Origin: Halopseudomonas pertucinogena
GTDB lineage: Bacteria > Pseudomonadota > Gammaproteobacteria > Pseudomonadales > Pseudomonadaceae
NCBI RefSeq assembly: GCF_014646575.1
Contig: NZ_BMNN01000004.1
Location: 248,001-312,000, forward strand
Length of the DNA: 64,000 nt
Direction of reading: 5' to 3'
In this document: piece after piece, positions 10,805-21,324 of the stretch
Layout: every line of letters starts with the position of its first letter
How positions within the stretch are numbered: the stretch's first letter is position 1
Made by a program: the position numbers and the translations under genes
Notes under the pieces: generated by a model
The model's database searches: none
What the model saw: only the letters and a program-made list of their open reading frames with translations
Told to the model about the DNA's origin: nothing

Positions 10805-13549
10805 TCAGTGTGCCTCATCCCAGTTGGCGCCTACGCCAGTCTCTACCAGCAAGGGCACGTCAAGGCTGGCTGCGGCGCTCATGCGTTCCTGCAGGCCGGC
10901 GCTGACCTGTTCGATCAGATCTTCCCGCACTTCCAGTACCAGTTCGTCATGCACCTGCATCACTACCCGTGCATCCAGCCCGGAGTCCTGCAGCCATTGG
11001 TCAACCGTTACCATTGCCCGCTTGATGATGTCCGCGGCGGTCCCTTGCATGGGCGCGTTGATGGCGGTGCGCTCGGCACCCTTGCGCATGGCCTGGTTCC
11101 TGGAGTGGATCTCCGGCAGGTACAGCCGGCGCCCGAACAGGGTCTCTACGTAGCCCTGCTCGGCGGCCTGCCTGCGGGTGTCCTCCATGTAGCGCAGCAC
11201 CCCGGGATAACGGGTGAAGTAACGGTCGATATAGGCCTGGGACTGCTTGCGGTCCACACCGATCTGCTTGGCCAGGCCGAAGGCGCTCATGCCGTAGATC
11301 AGGCCGAAGTTGATCGCCTTGGCGCTGCGTCGCTGATCGGCTGTCACCTCCTCCAGCGGTACACCGAAGACCTCGGCCGCAGTGGCGCGGTGCACGTCGA
11401 GCCCCTGGCGGAAGGCTTCCAGCAGCCCTTCGTCCTGTGCCAGATGGGCCATGATGCGCAGCTCGATCTGGGAATAGTCCGCGGCCATGATGCGGTAGCC
11501 GTCCGGGGCGATGAAGGCCTGACGGATGCGCCGGCCCTCGGCGGTGCGGATCGGGATGTTCTGCAGGTTCGGGTCCGAGGAGGACAGTCTGCCGGTCGCG
11601 GTCACCGCCTGGTGGTAACTGGTGTGGATGCGCCCCGTACGCGGATTGATCTGCTCCGGCAGGCGGTCGGTATAGGTGCTCTTGAGCTTGCTCAGTGAAC
11701 GGTGCTGCATGATCACCTGGGGCAGTTCGTGGCCCTGGTCGGCCAGCTCGGCAAGTACCGACTCGGCCGTCGACGGCTGCCCCTTGGCGGTTTTCTGCAA
11801 TACCGGCAGGCCCTGTTTTTCATAGAGGATGGCGCACAGCTGCTTGGGCGAGCCGAGGTTGAATTCTTCGCCGGCCAGTTCGAAGGCCTCGCGTTCCAGC
11901 GCGTTCAGCTTGTCGCTCAGCTCACGGCTGTGCTCGCCGAGCAGCTTCGCGTCGACCATGGTGCCGGTCCGTTCGATGCGTGCCAGCACCGGCATCAGCG
12001 GCATCTCGATCTCTTCCAGCACCTTCGCCAGGGGCGCGATCTCCTGCAGTCGGGGCCACAGGTTCTGGTGCAGGCGCAGGGTAATGTCCGCATCCTCGGC
12101 GGCATAGGGCGCGGCCTGCTCCAGGGCGATCTGGTCGAAGGTCAGCTGCTTGGCGCCCTTGCCGGCGATATCCTCGAAACGGGTGGTGCCGATGCCCAGA
12201 TACTTGAGGGCAAGGCTGTCCATGTCATGGCGGGTGGCGGTGGAGTCCAGCACATAGGATTCGAGCATGCTGTCGAAGGCCACGCCACGCACCTCGACAC
12301 CGTAACGGGCGAGCACGTTGATGTCGTACTTGGCGTTCTGCGCCAGCTTGGGTCTGGCCGGGTCTTCCAGCAGCGGCTTGAGTCTGTTCAGCACCAGATC
12401 CCGGTCCAGCTGTTCCGGCACGCCCATGTAACTGTGGCCTACCGGCACATAGGCAGCCTGATGTGCGGTGACGGCAAAGGACAGGCCGACCAGTTCGGCC
12501 TGCTGGGCGTTTATGCTGGTGGTCTCGGTATCGAAGGCGAACAGCGGTGCCGCCTCCAGCAGCTGCACCCAGTGTTCGAGGCGTGCCGGGTCAAGGATGG
12601 TTTCGTACTCGGTGTTCACCGCTTCCGGCTGGCCGGGGGCCTGCGGGGCGTCACCGGCAGCCCTGGCTTCACGCAGCAGGTCATCCAGCCAGGTCTTGAA
12701 CTCGAGGTCGCGGTACAGTTCGATCAGCGCGTCGCGATCGGGTTCGCCGGGGTGCAGTTCGCTGACCTGAACGTCCAGTTCGACATCCAGCTTGATGGTG
12801 GCGAGCTCGCGGGACAGGTAGGCCATGTCCCGGTGTTCCTGCAGCTTTTCCGGCAGTTTCTTCGCGCCGCGGATGGGCAGCTCGGGGATTTTATCCAGAT
12901 TTGCGTAGATCACATCCATGCCGCCGCCCAGGCCGGTCAGCAGGCCCAGCGCGGTCTTCTCGCCGACCCCCGGTACACCGGGGATGTTGTCCACCTTGTC
13001 GCCCATCAGCGCCAGGTAGTCGATGATCAGTTCGGGCCCCACGCCGAACTTCTCGCGCACGCCCTCCACATCCATGCTGGTGCCGGTCATGGTGTTGACC
13101 AGGGTGACGAAGGGGTTGACCAGCTGGGCCATGTCCTTGTCACCGGTGGAGATCACTACCGGGCAGCCGGCGGCGGCGCTGTGCCGGGCCAGGGTGCCGA
13201 TCACGTCGTCGGCTTCCACATTGTCGACGCACAGCAGCGGCAGCCCCAGCGCGCGAACGCAGGCATGCAGCGGATCCACCTGGCTGCGCAGGTCATCGGG
13301 CATGGGCGGGCGGTGGGACTTGTAGTTCTCGAACAGGGTGTCGCGGAAGGTCGGCCCCTTGGCGTCGAATACTACTGCGAAGGGGCTGTCCGGATACTGC
13401 CTGCGCAGGGCCAGCAGCATGTTCAGCACGCCCTTGACCGCGCCGGTCGGCTTGCCGGTGGAGGTGGTCAGCGGTGGCAGCGCGTGGAAGGCCCGGTACA
13501 GATAGGAGGAGCCATCAACAAGAACCAGGGGGGCGATCGAATCAGTCAT
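10805..13549 (-). CDS. polA: DNA polymerase I
   Basis: The 914-residue enzyme has all three domains: a 5'-3' exonuclease (residues 1 to about 300, [24 protein letters not shown]), a 3'-5' proofreading domain near 330-520 with the DxE motif in FAFDTETTS, and a family A polymerase domain ([38 protein letters not shown]). It fills gaps and removes RNA primers in repair and replication. Length is slightly below the E. coli enzyme but complete. It converges on rpmB-rpmG and is divergent from the DUF2782 gene. Confidence 0.97.
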   Translation of the reverse strand: MTDSIAPLVLVDGSSYLYRAFHALPPLTTSTGKPTGAVKGVLNMLLALRRQYPDSPFAVVFDAKGPTFRDTLFENYKSHRPPMPDDLRSQVDPLHACVRALGLPLLCVDNVEADDVIGTLARHSAAAGCPVVISTGDKDMAQLVNPFVTLVNTMTGTSMDVEGVREKFGVGPELIIDYLALMGDKVDNIPGVPGVGEKTALGLLTGLGGGMDVIYANLDKIPELPIRGAKKLPEKLQEHRDMAYLSRELATIKLDVELDVQVSELHPGEPDRDALIELYRDLEFKTWLDDLLREARAAGDAPQAPGQPEAVNTEYETILDPARLEHWVQLLEAAPLFAFDTETTSINAQQAELVGLSFAVTAHQAAYVPVGHSYMGVPEQLDRDLVLNRLKPLLEDPARPKLAQNAKYDINVLARYGVEVRGVAFDSMLESYVLDSTATRHDMDSLALKYLGIGTTRFEDIAGKGAKQLTFDQIALEQAAPYAAEDADITLRLHQNLWPRLQEIAPLAKVLEEIEMPLMPVLARIERTGTMVDAKLLGEHSRELSDKLNALEREAFELAGEEFNLGSPKQLCAILYEKQGLPVLQKTAKGQPSTAESVLAELADQGHELPQVIMQHRSLSKLKSTYTDRLPEQINPRTGRIHTSYHQAVTATGRLSSSDPNLQNIPIRTAEGRRIRQAFIAPDGYRIMAADYSQIELRIMAHLAQDEGLLEAFRQGLDVHRATAAEVFGVPLEEVTADQRRSAKAINFGLIYGMSAFGLAKQIGVDRKQSQAYIDRYFTRYPGVLRYMEDTRRQAAEQGYVETLFGRRLYLPEIHSRNQAMRKGAERTAINAPMQGTAADIIKRAMVTVDQWLQDSGLDARVVMQVHDELVLEVREDLIEQVSAGLQERMSAAASLDVPLLVETGVGANWDEAH

Positions 13550-13622
13550 GCGTCAGTTCAGCGTATCCAGAGTAAAAGGGCTAGAATGGGGTCAACGTCA
13601 TTCCACTAGGGACAAGGTTAAC

Positions 13623-13910
13623 ATGACACGCTTGATAGGCTGCGGATTGGCTGCACTGTTACTGCTGGGCAGCATGAATGTATCGGCACAGGAGCCGCCA
13701 CTGACCGGCGAGCCGGAGGTGACCATCCGTCACGAGGGGGACAAGACGGTGGAGGAGTACCGCATCAACGGCTTTCTCTACGCGATCAAGATCACCCCGA
13801 AGAACGGCGCGCCCTACTTCCTGGTAGCGGTTGACGACGACGGCAACTTTGCCCGGGCCGACAGCCCCAGCGGCATGCGCATCCCGTCGTGGAAGATCTT
13901 CGAATGGTAG
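13623..13910 (+). CDS. DUF2782 small secreted protein
   Basis: A 95-residue product beginning with a signal peptide (MTRLIGCGLAALLLLGSMNVSAQ). The mature part has an alternating beta pattern (VTIRHEGDKTVEEYRINGFLYAIKITPKNGAPYFLV) typical of DUF2782, which in Pseudomonas stands between polA and thrB. Function unknown. The ATG at 13623 is the first with a signal peptide directly behind it. thrB begins eight bases after its stop, so the two are probably co-transcribed. Confidence 0.85.
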   Translation: MTRLIGCGLAALLLLGSMNVSAQEPPLTGEPEVTIRHEGDKTVEEYRINGFLYAIKITPKNGAPYFLVAVDDDGNFARADSPSGMRIPSWKIFEW

Positions 13911-13917
13911 ACCGGCT

Positions 13918-14871
13918 GTGTCCGTATTCACGCCGGTAAGCCCTGAGCAGCTGAGCGGGTTTCTGAGCGCGTTCGAGCTGGGCCGGCTGATCGATCATCG
14001 CGATATCCTGGGAGGTACGGAGAACAGCAACTTCTTCGTGGCGACCGAGCGGGGCGAATACGTACTGACCCTGATCGAGCGCGGCCCGACTGCCGACCTG
14101 CCTTTTCTGGTTGAGCTGCTCGACCGGCTACACCAGGCCGGTTTGCCGGTGCCCTACGCGATACGCGACCGGCAGGGCCGGGCGCTGCACCAGCTCAACG
14201 GCCGTCCGGCGCTGCTGCAGCCGAGACTGTTCGGCACACATGTAGGGGCGGCAGATGCCAGCCATTGCCACGCGGTAGGCCGGGCGCTGGCGCAGTTGCA
14301 TGAAGCCAGCGTCGGCAGCGGACTCCAGCGGCGCAGCGATCGTGGCCTGGACTGGATGCTGCAGCAGACAGAGCGCCTGCGCCAGCGCAGCGATACCAGG
14401 GCGCGGCAGCTGCTGGAGGAAATGGTGCCGGTGCTGGAGCGCCTGCACAGCCAGCGCCCGGCACTACCGGAGGCGGTGCTGCATGGTGATCTGTTCCGCG
14501 ACAATGTGCTGTTCGAGGGCCACCATCTGGCCGGAATCATCGATTTCCACAACGCCTTCAGCGGCTGGGCGCTCTATGATCTGGCCATCTGCGTGAACGA
14601 CTGGTGCCTGACAGCGGAGGGTGCACTCGATGCGCGTCTCGCCGAGGCGTTACTGGCCGGCTACGCTAGCCGGCGCCGTTTCACTCCGCTGGAAGCGGAG
14701 AACTGGCCGGACCTGCTGCGGGTGGCTGCGCTGCGTTTCTGGCTGTCGCGCCAGCTGGCCGCCGACCGCTACGCGGAGCAGGGCGGCGTGCTGATCAAGG
14801 CCCCGGCGCACTTCCGGGAGCTGCTGGAGAGGCATCGCCGGATCACTGTGGGGCTACCGCTGGCTCTGTAG
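13918..14871 (+). CDS. thrB: homoserine kinase (APH-fold type)
   Basis: A 317-residue protein of the aminoglycoside phosphotransferase-like fold, the kind of ThrB used by Pseudomonas. It phosphorylates homoserine in threonine synthesis. The catalytic loop VLHGDLFRDNVLFEG (about residues 187-201) and the metal aspartate in IIDFHNAFSG (about 207-216) are clear. I choose the GTG at 13918 because it gives MSVFTPVSPEQL, the family N-terminus; the frame is open further upstream but overlaps the previous gene. Confidence 0.93.
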   Translation: MSVFTPVSPEQLSGFLSAFELGRLIDHRDILGGTENSNFFVATERGEYVLTLIERGPTADLPFLVELLDRLHQAGLPVPYAIRDRQGRALHQLNGRPALLQPRLFGTHVGAADASHCHAVGRALAQLHEASVGSGLQRRSDRGLDWMLQQTERLRQRSDTRARQLLEEMVPVLERLHSQRPALPEAVLHGDLFRDNVLFEGHHLAGIIDFHNAFSGWALYDLAICVNDWCLTAEGALDARLAEALLAGYASRRRFTPLEAENWPDLLRVAALRFWLSRQLAADRYAEQGGVLIKAPAHFRELLERHRRITVGLPLAL

Positions 14872-14930
14872 GCGGCTCCGCGCCTGCATCAGCCATCACC
14901 CTGGCAGAGTAACATCTGTTTTTCGTCGGC

Positions 14931-15848
14931 TCACAATCGCTCGAGGCAGCCTGCCAGCTCATCCCCGAGCGTAGCCAGCAGCTGTTCGTAACCACGAGGC
15001 CCGACCGGGGCTTCGATACCCAGCGGATCGAGTTCGGCAATATGTACCGGCAGGCCTTCGCTCAGCGTGCGCACCCGGTCGGCAGGAAATTGTGGCTCGC
15101 GGAAAACGCAGCTGGGCCCGGCTTCCACCAGCTTGTTGCGCAGGCCCTGCAGATGGCGGGCCCCCGGCTGGATCTCCGCTGACAGGGTGAAGATTCCCTG
15201 TGGCTGCAGGCCGAGGTGCTCTTCGAGATAACCATAGGCATCGTGGAACACGAAGTAGGGCTTGCCGGCCAACGGGCGCAACCGCTGTTGCAGCCGGGCA
15301 TCGAGCTGCTCCAGGCGCTGCACGAAGGCCTCCGTATTCTCCTGCAGGCGCGGCTGGTGCTCGGGGTAGAGCTGCCCGAGGTCATCGGCCATCCAGCGGG
15401 CGATGTGCCTGGCGTTCGCCACCGACAGCCAGATGTGCGCATCCAGCGTTCCGGGAGCATGCTCGTGGTGCTCGTGGCTGCCATGACCATGGTCGTTATG
15501 GGCATGATCCTCAGTGAAATAGCGCAGAGTGACGCCCGTGGCCTGATCAACCCGGCGTGCGTTGCTGTGGTCTTCCAGCAGGCGTTGCAGGAACCGCTCC
15601 AGGTCCGGGCCGACCCAGTACACCCTGTCGGCATCAGCCAGCTGGCGACGGTCGGATGGACGCAGAGCGTAGTTGTGCGGAGACGCCGCCGGTGGCAACA
15701 GCACCTCGGGCTCGGCGATATCCTCCAGAACCGCCGCGGCGATCAGCTGCAGGGGCTTGATGGTGGTAACCACTGCGGGCGTGGCGGCAGCGATCGGAAA
15801 GGACAGCAGCAGCCCGCACAGCAGCGCAGGCAGAAATCGTGGAAACAT
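14931..15848 (-). CDS. znuA: zinc ABC transporter substrate-binding protein ZnuA
   Basis: The 305-residue protein has a signal peptide (MFPRFLPALLCGLLLSFPIAAA) and the cluster A-I metal-receptor fold. The first metal histidine is in SPHNYALRPSD (about residue 56). A His/Asp-rich loop, EDHAHNDHGHGSHEHHEH, lies at about 112-129 and is typical of zinc-specific members. It delivers periplasmic Zn(II) to ZnuBC. It is divergent from zur-znuC-znuB across a 66-base gap that contains a Zur box. Confidence 0.96.
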   Translation of the reverse strand: MFPRFLPALLCGLLLSFPIAAATPAVVTTIKPLQLIAAAVLEDIAEPEVLLPPAASPHNYALRPSDRRQLADADRVYWVGPDLERFLQRLLEDHSNARRVDQATGVTLRYFTEDHAHNDHGHGSHEHHEHAPGTLDAHIWLSVANARHIARWMADDLGQLYPEHQPRLQENTEAFVQRLEQLDARLQQRLRPLAGKPYFVFHDAYGYLEEHLGLQPQGIFTLSAEIQPGARHLQGLRNKLVEAGPSCVFREPQFPADRVRTLSEGLPVHIAELDPLGIEAPVGPRGYEQLLATLGDELAGCLERL

Positions 15849-15866
15849 GGCGGATACTCTGGAACG

Positions 15867-15889
15867 GAAGTGTTATATGATAACAGTCA
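15867..15889. promoter_or_regulatory. Zur box between znuA and zur
   Basis: The core TGTTATATGATAACA (15871-15885) is a perfect palindrome around a central base triplet and fits the gamma-proteobacterial Zur operator (consensus core TGTTATANTATAACA). It sits 18 bases upstream of znuA and about 26 bases upstream of zur. One site could repress both divergent units when zinc is plentiful. Confidence 0.88.
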
Positions 15890-15914
15890 TTCTTGGATTG
15901 GAAAAAGGTGCCTG

Positions 15915-16409
15915 ATGAACGATTCGACAATCTCGGATACGCCCCATTGCCCGCACGACCACGAGCAGTGCGTCAGCGATGCGCTGGCCGCCGCCGAGCA
16001 GGTCTGCGAGCGCAGTGGTGCGCGGCTGACGCCGCTGCGCAAACGAGTGCTGGAGCTCGTCTGGCAGAGTCACCGGCCCATGGGCGCCTATGATCTGCTC
16101 GACACCCTGGCCCGGGAGGACGACCGCCGTCCGGCGCCGCCGACAGTGTACCGGGCGCTGGATTTTCTGCAGGAGCACGGGCTGGTGCACCGCATCGCCT
16201 CGCTGAATGCCTTCATCGGCTGCCCCAGTCCGGAGCACAACCATCAGGGGCATTTCCTCATCTGCCGCCACTGTCGGGTGGCCTTTGAGCTGGATCAGTC
16301 GCTGATCCAGCCTGCCATCAGCAAGGTGGCCAGGCAGCGCGGTTTCAGCGTGGAGGCTGAAACCGTGGAAATCACCGGCATCTGTGCTCACTGCCGGGAG
16401 GCTGCATGA
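15915..16409 (+). CDS. zur: zinc uptake regulator Zur
   Basis: A 164-residue Fur-family repressor. The winged helix lies at about 30-95 ([36 protein letters not shown]). The dimerisation part has the structural-zinc cysteine pairs in CRHC (about 119-122) and CAHC (about 158-161), and a [12 protein letters not shown] metal region. The N-terminus adds a Cys/His patch, CPHDHEQC. It represses zinc uptake genes with Zn(II) bound. It overlaps znuC by four bases (ATGA), so the regulator is co-transcribed with the transporter it controls. Confidence 0.94.
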   Translation: MNDSTISDTPHCPHDHEQCVSDALAAAEQVCERSGARLTPLRKRVLELVWQSHRPMGAYDLLDTLAREDDRRPAPPTVYRALDFLQEHGLVHRIASLNAFIGCPSPEHNHQGHFLICRHCRVAFELDQSLIQPAISKVARQRGFSVEAETVEITGICAHCREAA

Positions 16410-17182
16410 GCGACATCCTGCTCAGCCTGACCGATGTCGGCCTTCGGCGGCATGGCAATGGGATTCTGGAGAACATCAGCCTGCAGGTGCGCCGCGGTGA
16501 GATCGTCACGCTGATCGGCCCCAATGGCGCGGGCAAGACCAGTCTGGTGCGCATCGTGCTGGGGCTGCTGCGGGCGGACAGCGGGGAGGTTCACAGCAAT
16601 CCGCGCCTGCGTATCGGCTACATGCCGCAGAAGCTGCAGATCGACGCGACCCTGCCGCTCGATGTGCTGCGCTTTCTGCTGCTGGCGCCCGGGGTCAACC
16701 GTTCGGGGGCGCTGCAGGCACTGGGCGAAGTGGGTGCGACGCATCTGGCCCAGCGACCGCTGCAGCAGGTGTCGGGAGGAGAACTGCAGCGCATCCTGCT
16801 GGCCCGGGCGCTGCTGCGCAAACCGGACCTGCTGGTACTGGACGAGCCGGTGCAGGGGGTCGATGTGAACGGTCAGATCGAGCTCTACCAGCTGATCACC
16901 CGGCTGCGGGACCGTTACGGTTGCGGGGTGCTGATGGTGTCCCACGACCTGCATCTGGTGATGGCCACCACCAACACCGTGGTCTGTCTGAACCGTCACA
17001 TATGCTGCTCGGGACGCCCGGAGCAGGTGAGTACCGACCCGGCCTTCGTGGCCCTGTTCGGTGAGCAGGCCAGCGCCCTGGCGGTATACAACCACCAGCA
17101 CGATCACAGCCATGACATGCATGGCGAAATCATCGACAGCACTCACCAGCACCCGGACGGAACACCCTGCAACCATGGCTGA
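16406..17182 (+). CDS. znuC: zinc ABC transporter ATP-binding protein ZnuC
   Basis: A 258-residue ABC ATPase with Walker [10 protein letters not shown] (about residues 39-47), signature VSGGELQR (about 126-133), Walker B LLVLDEP (about 145-151) and the H-loop in VSHDLH. The C-terminus is His-rich ([13 protein letters not shown], then THQHPDG), as seen in Pseudomonas ZnuC. It powers ZnuB. It overlaps both zur upstream and znuB downstream. Confidence 0.96.
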   Translation: MSDILLSLTDVGLRRHGNGILENISLQVRRGEIVTLIGPNGAGKTSLVRIVLGLLRADSGEVHSNPRLRIGYMPQKLQIDATLPLDVLRFLLLAPGVNRSGALQALGEVGATHLAQRPLQQVSGGELQRILLARALLRKPDLLVLDEPVQGVDVNGQIELYQLITRLRDRYGCGVLMVSHDLHLVMATTNTVVCLNRHICCSGRPEQVSTDPAFVALFGEQASALAVYNHQHDHSHDMHGEIIDSTHQHPDGTPCNHG

Positions 17183-17960
17183 CTTTCTTCTCTATGCATT
17201 GATTGCCGGCCTCGGGCTGGCACTGGTCGCGGGCCCGCTCGGATCCTTCGTGGTCTGGCGGCGCATGGCCTATTTCGGTGACACGCTCGCTCATTCGGCG
17301 CTGCTCGGCGTCGCCCTGGGCATGCTGCTGCAGATCAACCTGACGCTGGCGGTAACGGCGGGCTGCGTGCTGCTGGCCGTGCTGCTGGTGGCCATGCAGA
17401 ACCGCAAATGGCTGGCCAGCGATACGCTGCTGGGCATTCTCGCTCACAGCACCTTGTCGCTGGGGCTGGTGGTGCTGGCGCTGACCGAGAGCGTGAGGGT
17501 CGACCTGCTGGCCTATCTGTTCGGGGATCTGCTGGCCATTACCCGGCATGACCTGGGCTGGATGCTCGGCGGTCTGGCAGTGGTGGCAGCACTGCTGGCC
17601 TGCCTGTGGCGTCCGTTGCTGTCAGTCACCGTGCACGAGGAGCTGGCACGGGTGGAGGGGCTGCCGGTAAGCGGCATACGGCTGGCGCTGATGCTGCTGA
17701 TCGCGATCGTGATTGCCGTGGCGATGAAGGTGGTCGGGGTGCTGCTGATCACGTCGCTGCTGATCATTCCCCCGGCGGCGGCGCAGCGCCACGCCCGGAC
17801 TCCGGAGCAGATGGCCTTCGGTGCCAGCTGCCTGGGGTGTGTCGCCGTGCTGGGTGGTCTGGCGCTGTCATGGAATCTGGACACCCCGGCAGGGCCCTCG
17901 ATCGTGGTCAGTGCGGCGGTGCTGTTCATGCTGTCGCTGCTGGTGCCGAGGCGGCAATAA
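17175..17960 (+). CDS. znuB: zinc ABC transporter permease ZnuB
   Basis: A 261-residue, strongly hydrophobic permease with about eight membrane segments. The [37 protein letters not shown]-terminus and the [15 protein letters not shown] segment are typical of the ABC-3 metal permease family. Start is the ATG at 17175, which overlaps the end of znuC by eight bases. It ends the zinc uptake operon, followed by a possible terminator at 18016. Confidence 0.95.
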   Translation: MADFLLYALIAGLGLALVAGPLGSFVVWRRMAYFGDTLAHSALLGVALGMLLQINLTLAVTAGCVLLAVLLVAMQNRKWLASDTLLGILAHSTLSLGLVVLALTESVRVDLLAYLFGDLLAITRHDLGWMLGGLAVVAALLACLWRPLLSVTVHEELARVEGLPVSGIRLALMLLIAIVIAVAMKVVGVLLITSLLIIPPAAAQRHARTPEQMAFGASCLGCVAVLGGLALSWNLDTPAGPSIVVSAAVLFMLSLLVPRRQ

Positions 17961-17976
17961 CCAGCGGGATCGGAGC

Positions 17977-17994
17977 GACGAGTTCCATTTCGTC
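17977..17994. repeat. isolated hairpin resembling the TTCCAT-loop repeat family
   Basis: GACGA (17977-17981) pairs with TCGTC (17990-17994) around a loop containing TTCCAT. Stem design and loop match the repeats at 32.2, 46.4 and 60.9 kb. It lies between znuB and the convergent ferritin gene. Confidence 0.4.
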
Positions 17995-18015
17995 CGATGG
18001 GGTCACAACCGGAAT

Positions 18016-18040
18016 GGCCGAGAGGGAGCTCGGCCCTTTC
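18016..18040 (+). terminator. possible terminator after znuB
   Basis: A perfect seven-base stem GGCCGAG/CTCGGCC (18016-18022 and 18029-18035) with a six-base loop is followed by CTTTCTG. The T run is short, so activity is uncertain. It lies between convergent znuB and the ferritin gene. Confidence 0.5.
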
Positions 18041-18044
18041 TGAG

Positions 18045-18509
18045 TCAGACCTGTGACTGCAGGTAGTTTTCCAGCCCCATGAGCTTGATCAGGCCCAGCT
18101 GCTTCTCCAGCCAGTAGGCGTGATCTTCCTCGGTGTCCCTGAGCTGGGCAACCAGCACATCGCGGCTGATGTAGTCGCGGTGCTGTTCGCACAGCGCGAC
18201 GCCCTTGGCCAGCGCCTCGCGCACTTCGTACTCCAGTTTGAGGTCGGCCGCCAGCATATCCGGCACGGTGTACCCCGGGTTGATGGGGGACGGGCGCATG
18301 TCCGGCTTGCCGCCGAGGAACAGGATACGGCGCAGCAGCGCATCGGCGTGCTCGGTTTCCTCTTCCATCTCGTGGTTGATGCGTTCGTACAGTTTGCTGT
18401 AGCCCTGATCCTCGTACAGCCGCGAGTGCAGGAAGTACTGATCGCGGGCGCCCAGCTCGCCGCGCAGCAGTTCGTTGAGATAATTGATGACGTCCGGATG
18501 GCCCTGCAT
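18045..18509 (-). CDS. bacterioferritin-family iron storage protein, FtnA/BfrA type
   Basis: A 154-residue four-helix protein that stores iron as a ferric mineral. Ferroxidase-centre residues are recognisable: E in [10 protein letters not shown] (about 18), the ExxH pair in EETEHAD (about 51-54), E in YEVREAL and the ExxH in DTEEDHAYW (about 127-130). At the position of the heme-ligating Met52 of classical bacterioferritin (DEMKHAD) this protein has Thr (EETEHAD), so it probably does not bind heme through that site. It resembles the P. aeruginosa protein called FtnA or BfrA. It is monocistronic, convergent to znuB. Confidence 0.92.
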   Translation of the reverse strand: MQGHPDVINYLNELLRGELGARDQYFLHSRLYEDQGYSKLYERINHEMEEETEHADALLRRILFLGGKPDMRPSPINPGYTVPDMLAADLKLEYEVREALAKGVALCEQHRDYISRDVLVAQLRDTEEDHAYWLEKQLGLIKLMGLENYLQSQV

Positions 18510-18657
18510 GGTGCTACCTCAGAATTCGATAAGCGATGATGCATGACATTGTGCCCAAAGGGGTCGTCGAATGCTACCTTGGAGGACAGAAATGTCAGTA
18601 ATATCAACAGCTTGCATGAGAGTCTGTCGCAGCCGTAAAGCGTAACCAGAGCAATTC

Positions 18658-19296
18658 TCAATCGGCTTTTGCCATGATCCTCGGCAACAGCTGGCTCAGC
18701 TCGGCGGGGCGCAGGGGCGGCCGGATGAAGCCGACGTAGCGCCCCTGTGGGTCGGTCATGATGACCTGGCCGCTGTGATCCACCAGGTAATTCTCCTCAC
18801 TGGTATCGGGCTCGATATAGGCCACCGACAGGGCCTGGGCAAGGCGCGCCAGCTCCCCGGGGTCGCCGGTGGCGCCGTTGAACCCGGCATCGAAGAAGCT
18901 CAGATAGCTGTGCAGCTGTTGCGGGGTGTCCCGGTTCGGGTCGACGCTGATCATGGTGACCTGCAGTTGCCGACGATCTTCCTCGGGGAGGGAAAGGGTC
19001 AGCTGGCGCAGCTCGGCCATGGTGGTCGGGCAGATATCCGGACAGAAGGTATAGCCGAAGAACAGCAGGTTCCACTGGCCCTCGAGGTCGCCGCGGCCCC
19101 AATCGGCGCCGGTGGAGGAGGTGAGGCGGATATCCGGCACCGGCCGTGGCGCGTCGAAGAGATAGACCCCGGCTGCCTGCAGCTCGGCCTCGTTCAGCGG
19201 CGCCGGGCGCAGCGCCTTGTTTACCGTCAACCCCACTACCAGCGCAATGGCAGCCACCGTCACCAGTACGGTCTTCTGCACTCCACTCAGAGCCAT
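18658..19296 (-). CDS. SCO1/SenC copper chaperone for cytochrome oxidase
   Basis: A 212-residue membrane-anchored thioredoxin-fold protein. The N-terminal anchor is [17 protein letters not shown]. The copper-binding CxxxC is in [12 protein letters not shown] (about residues 84-88), and the third ligand is His in YLVDHSGQV (about 172). Sco delivers copper to the CuA site of oxidase subunit II. The ATG at 19296 overlaps cyoE by ten bases, so translation is likely coupled. A longer frame upstream is a shadow of cyoE. Confidence 0.94.
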   Translation of the reverse strand: MALSGVQKTVLVTVAAIALVVGLTVNKALRPAPLNEAELQAAGVYLFDAPRPVPDIRLTSSTGADWGRGDLEGQWNLLFFGYTFCPDICPTTMAELRQLTLSLPEEDRRQLQVTMISVDPNRDTPQQLHSYLSFFDAGFNGATGDPGELARLAQALSVAYIEPDTSEENYLVDHSGQVIMTDPQGRYVGFIRPPLRPAELSQLLPRIMAKAD

Positions 19297-20192
19297 CCGA
19301 TTACTCCCGCGTAATGATCCACCAGCAGGGCAACGAACAGCCACAGCAGGTACCACAGTGAAAACTTGAAGGTCTTGATCGCCGCATGTTTTCGGCTGTC
19401 GCGATACAGAGCCCAGGCCCAGTCGATAAAGCGCAGGCCCAGCCCCACAGCTGCGACCAGATACAGCATGCCACTCATGTGAATCACATAGGGCAACAGA
19501 CTGACCGCGAACAACATGAAGGTATACAGCAGGATATGCAACTTGGTGTACTGCTCGCCGTGTGTCACCGGCAGCATGGGAATCGCGACCTTGGCATATT
19601 CCGCCTTGCGGTGGATGGCCAGCGCCCAGAAGTGCGGTGGCGTCCAGGCAAAGATGATCAGCACCAGCAGCAGGGCCTCGGCGTCGATCCTGCCGGTTAC
19701 CGCCGTCCAGCCCAACAGCGGTGGCGCTGCGCCTGCGAGCCCGCCGATGACGATGTTCTGCGGTGTGGCGCGCTTGAGGAAGGAGGTGTAGATGACCGCA
19801 TAGCCCAGCAGGGAGCCGAGGGTCAGCCAGGCGGTGAGCGGGTTGATCCACAGCAGCAGGATGCCCATGCCGAGCACGCCCAGCACCAGCGCAAACAGCA
19901 GGGCGTGCAGCGGGTTGACCCGGCCCTGGGCCAGCGGTCGACGCTGGGTGCGGGCCATGTGCACGTCGATGCGCCGGTCCACCACATGGTTGATCGCAGC
20001 TGCCGAGCCGGCGCACAGGGCGATGCCGATATTGCCCAGCAGCAGTACCTGCCAGGAAATGGCCCCCGGTGTGGACAGCAGCATGCCGATGGCCGATGTG
20101 ATGATCATCAGGGCCACGACCTTCGGTTTGGTCAGCTCCAGATAATCCTTCCAGCTTGCGCTGGCTGCTGCGGTTCTGATCAAGGTTGTCAT
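19287..20192 (-). CDS. cyoE: protoheme IX farnesyltransferase (heme O synthase)
   Basis: A 301-residue UbiA-family prenyltransferase with about nine membrane segments. The prenyl-diphosphate motif [15 protein letters not shown] (about residues 68-82) carries the NxxxDxxxD pattern. It makes heme O from heme B; the adjacent CtaA converts heme O to heme A. Also named ctaB. It lies between ctaA and sco in the oxidase operon. Confidence 0.95.
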   Translation of the reverse strand: MTTLIRTAAASASWKDYLELTKPKVVALMIITSAIGMLLSTPGAISWQVLLLGNIGIALCAGSAAAINHVVDRRIDVHMARTQRRPLAQGRVNPLHALLFALVLGVLGMGILLLWINPLTAWLTLGSLLGYAVIYTSFLKRATPQNIVIGGLAGAAPPLLGWTAVTGRIDAEALLLVLIIFAWTPPHFWALAIHRKAEYAKVAIPMLPVTHGEQYTKLHILLYTFMLFAVSLLPYVIHMSGMLYLVAAVGLGLRFIDWAWALYRDSRKHAAIKTFKFSLWYLLWLFVALLVDHYAGVIGWL

Positions 20193-20286
20193 GCCTGCCC
20201 CCTGCGCTCCTGGCGCTTGTTCTTATTGGTCACGCCGTCCGGCTGACCTCAGTATGGCTCCGATCGAGGGAATGCGCCCGCATCGC

Positions 20287-21324
20287 TCAACCGGGTGTCC
20301 AGTGTCCGACAGCATTGCGGCTGGGTCTGTTCATTTCGATCGCCACCGGCCGCAGCTGATAGTTCACGAATACCAGAGTAAGCAGCAGCACGGCACCGAA
20401 GGCGTTGTGAGCTACCGCCACGGCCAGCGGCAGCTGCGCCAGAATGTTGGTGATACCGAGGCCCAGCTGGATGAACAGCGCGGCGGCCAGTGCGGCGGCG
20501 GTGGCAGTCAGGCCTGCCCGGTACAGCCGCCACGCCAGCCAGAGCACCGCCAGCAGGGTGACCAGCGCGCCCATACGGTGGGTCATGTGGATGGCTGTGC
20601 GACCTTCGCCGTACAGCATGCCCCCCAGGTAATTGGGGCCGATCTCCTGGAAGATATTGAAGCCGGCGGCAAAGTCCATGTCCGGCCACCATTCACCATG
20701 GCAGGTGGGCAGATCAATGCAGGCGACCGCGGCATAGTTGCTGCTGACCCAGCCGCCCAGGGTGATCTGGATGATGACCACCACCAGCACCGCGCGGGCC
20801 AGTGGCCGCAGGGCAGTAAGCCCGACGTCGGCAGGGAAGCGACCGGACAGGCGCAGGCACAGGATGAACAGCAGGCTGAGGGTGGCGAAGCCGCCGAGCA
20901 GGTGAGCGGTCACCACCTGGGGCCACAGCTTGAGGGTAACCGTCCACATGCCGAACAGTGCCTGGCAGATGACCAGCGCCAGCAGGCCCAGTGGCAGTTT
21001 CAGTGGGTAGCCCTGCCGGTCGCGGTATTTCAGTGCCATCAGGGCCAGGCCGAGAATGGCCAGACCCAGCAGTCCTGCGGCATAGCGATGGATCATTTCC
21101 GCCCAGGCCTTGAACGTCTCCACGGGTGAGTCAGGGAAGCGTGCCTGCGCCAGCTCCAGGGCCGCGTCGCTGCGCGGCACGCTGAGAAAGCCGTAGCAGC
21201 CCGGCCAGTCGGGGCAGCCCAGCCCGGCATGGACCAGGCGGGTATAAGCCCCGAGAATGACCACCACAAAGCCCAGCGCCAGGGCACCGACAGCGAACAG
21301 AAAACCCGGTTTACGCATACTCAT
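20287..21324 (-). CDS. ctaA: COX15/CtaA-type heme A synthase
   Basis: The 345-residue protein has about eight membrane segments and the paired heme-ligand histidines of heme A synthase (for example ETFKAWAEMIHRYAAG near 60-70, TAHLLGGFATL, IHMTHRMGAL and AVAHNAFGAVLL). The early CPDWPGCYG supplies a conserved cysteine pair. It oxidises the C8 methyl of heme O to make heme A. Start is the ATG at 21324, inside the TGATG overlap with the stop of the upstream gene, which indicates coupled translation. Confidence 0.94.
   Translation of the reverse strand: MSMRKPGFLFAVGALALGFVVVILGAYTRLVHAGLGCPDWPGCYGFLSVPRSDAALELAQARFPDSPVETFKAWAEMIHRYAAGLLGLAILGLALMALKYRDRQGYPLKLPLGLLALVICQALFGMWTVTLKLWPQVVTAHLLGGFATLSLLFILCLRLSGRFPADVGLTALRPLARAVLVVVIIQITLGGWVSSNYAAVACIDLPTCHGEWWPDMDFAAGFNIFQEIGPNYLGGMLYGEGRTAIHMTHRMGALVTLLAVLWLAWRLYRAGLTATAAALAAALFIQLGLGITNILAQLPLAVAVAHNAFGAVLLLTLVFVNYQLRPVAIEMNRPSRNAVGHWTPG

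Noticed and set aside
11702-13609. Plus-strand open frame of 635 codons opposite polA
   Set aside because: Antisense shadow of a clear DNA polymerase I gene.
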